A stretch of DNA of 64,000 nucleotides from Ditylenchus dipsaci (lineage: Eukaryota; Nematoda; Chromadorea; Rhabditida; Anguinidae). Both the position numbers and the translations under genes were made by a program. The stretch is taken from the NCBI GenBank assembly GCA_004194705.1, contig SADC01000070.1, forward strand, positions 744,001 through 808,000, written 5' to 3'. Under the pieces are notes generated by a model that saw only the letters and a program-made list of their open reading frames with translations, was not told the origin of the DNA and ran no database searches. Positions 63,553 to 64,000 of the stretch are shown one piece after another; the stretch's first letter is position 1, and the number at the start of each line of letters is the position of its first letter.

Positions 63553-64000
63553 GTTATGCTCACAATAGCTATGTCTAGTCAGTTTACCAAATGCAGCATC
63601 TCTAACTAGAGAACATATCGGAAATTCATAGTGAATAAGCATAGTGAATTTACTATATCGAATTTCAATATTTTTCGCAAACATACAGAAAAAATCCACC
63701 CTGGAGACTCAAAAAAGATCAACTTGAAAACTGCCTTGGTCCCTCTGCTGATTTTCAAAACATATACTTTTGCAGTCAACCTCTATTTAGGGTTATCTTT
63801 AAAAGTTCGAACCACAGCTGGGTTATACACTTTTTTAAATTTAACCTTTTTTGTTATATACTGTCTTTTCTCCAATAACTCCCAGGGTTAAGGATTTGAA
63901 ATCTTGTTCTTGGCATTGTGTTATTGACCCACCTTTAAAGACTGCTCTCAGGCAACTTAGCGCTTATTTTATAGCCAGTGAATTTAGCTACAAAGTAAGT
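63553..64000. other. Downstream of tRNA, nothing recognised
   Basis: An 86-codon plus-strand frame (63,631-63,891) is partly hydrophobic and unrecognisable. No other feature. Confidence 0.4.

Overview
This is a repeat-dense, AT-rich nuclear window from an animal, most likely an invertebrate. Two intron-bearing genes point to Metazoa: an RGS12/RGS14/loco-type regulator of G-protein signalling and a ribosomal protein S15 copy. Many introns are very short (about 40-70 bp) with TTTCAG/TTTTAG-like acceptors, one tRNA gene has internal A and B boxes, and most other sequence is DNA transposons. I cannot name the species.

Layout. 1-16 kb: no certain gene; inverted-repeat elements, a 0.64-kb direct repeat pair, and two GC-richer stretches that could be promoters or 5' exons. 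16.7-25.9 kb (+): the RGS12/14-like gene, about 20 exons, with an RGS domain, two Raf-like Ras-binding domains and a long tail. At least seven repeat elements sit in its introns, and frame breaks occur only in the 3' half. 26-32 kb: intergenic repeats. 32.4-36.6 and 41.1-45.9 kb: a direct duplication. Each copy holds a tiny TATA-to-polyA gene on the minus strand whose 44-codon core differs only at three synonymous sites. 36.8-39.6 kb: a 2.8-kb element with 110-bp terminal inverted repeats (TIRs) and TTAA flanks that carries a broken, intron-containing RPS15 gene. 46-50.7 kb: a nested foldback element and a 1.94-kb near-perfect palindrome flanked by TTAA. 51.0-52.3 kb (-): a coding region with three GNAT-like segments, broken by three frameshifts. 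53-60 kb: a pogo-like element with a helix-turn-helix exon, a rearranged mariner, and a Tc1-like element with IR/DR ends and a decayed transposase. 60-64 kb: a hAT-type element with GC-rich tandem arms, further small elements, and tRNA-Val(TAC).

The main theme is non-autonomous DNA transposons. Several have exact 8-bp target-site duplications (TSDs), as expected for hAT insertion, yet their arms are arrays of quite different short tandem units. No autonomous hAT or TTAA-type transposase is visible, so these families are presumably mobilised from elsewhere. Several coding regions carry single-base indels, one in a 9-base homopolymer. Some 'pseudogene' calls could therefore be assembly errors; this does not explain the two TAG substitutions in RPS15.
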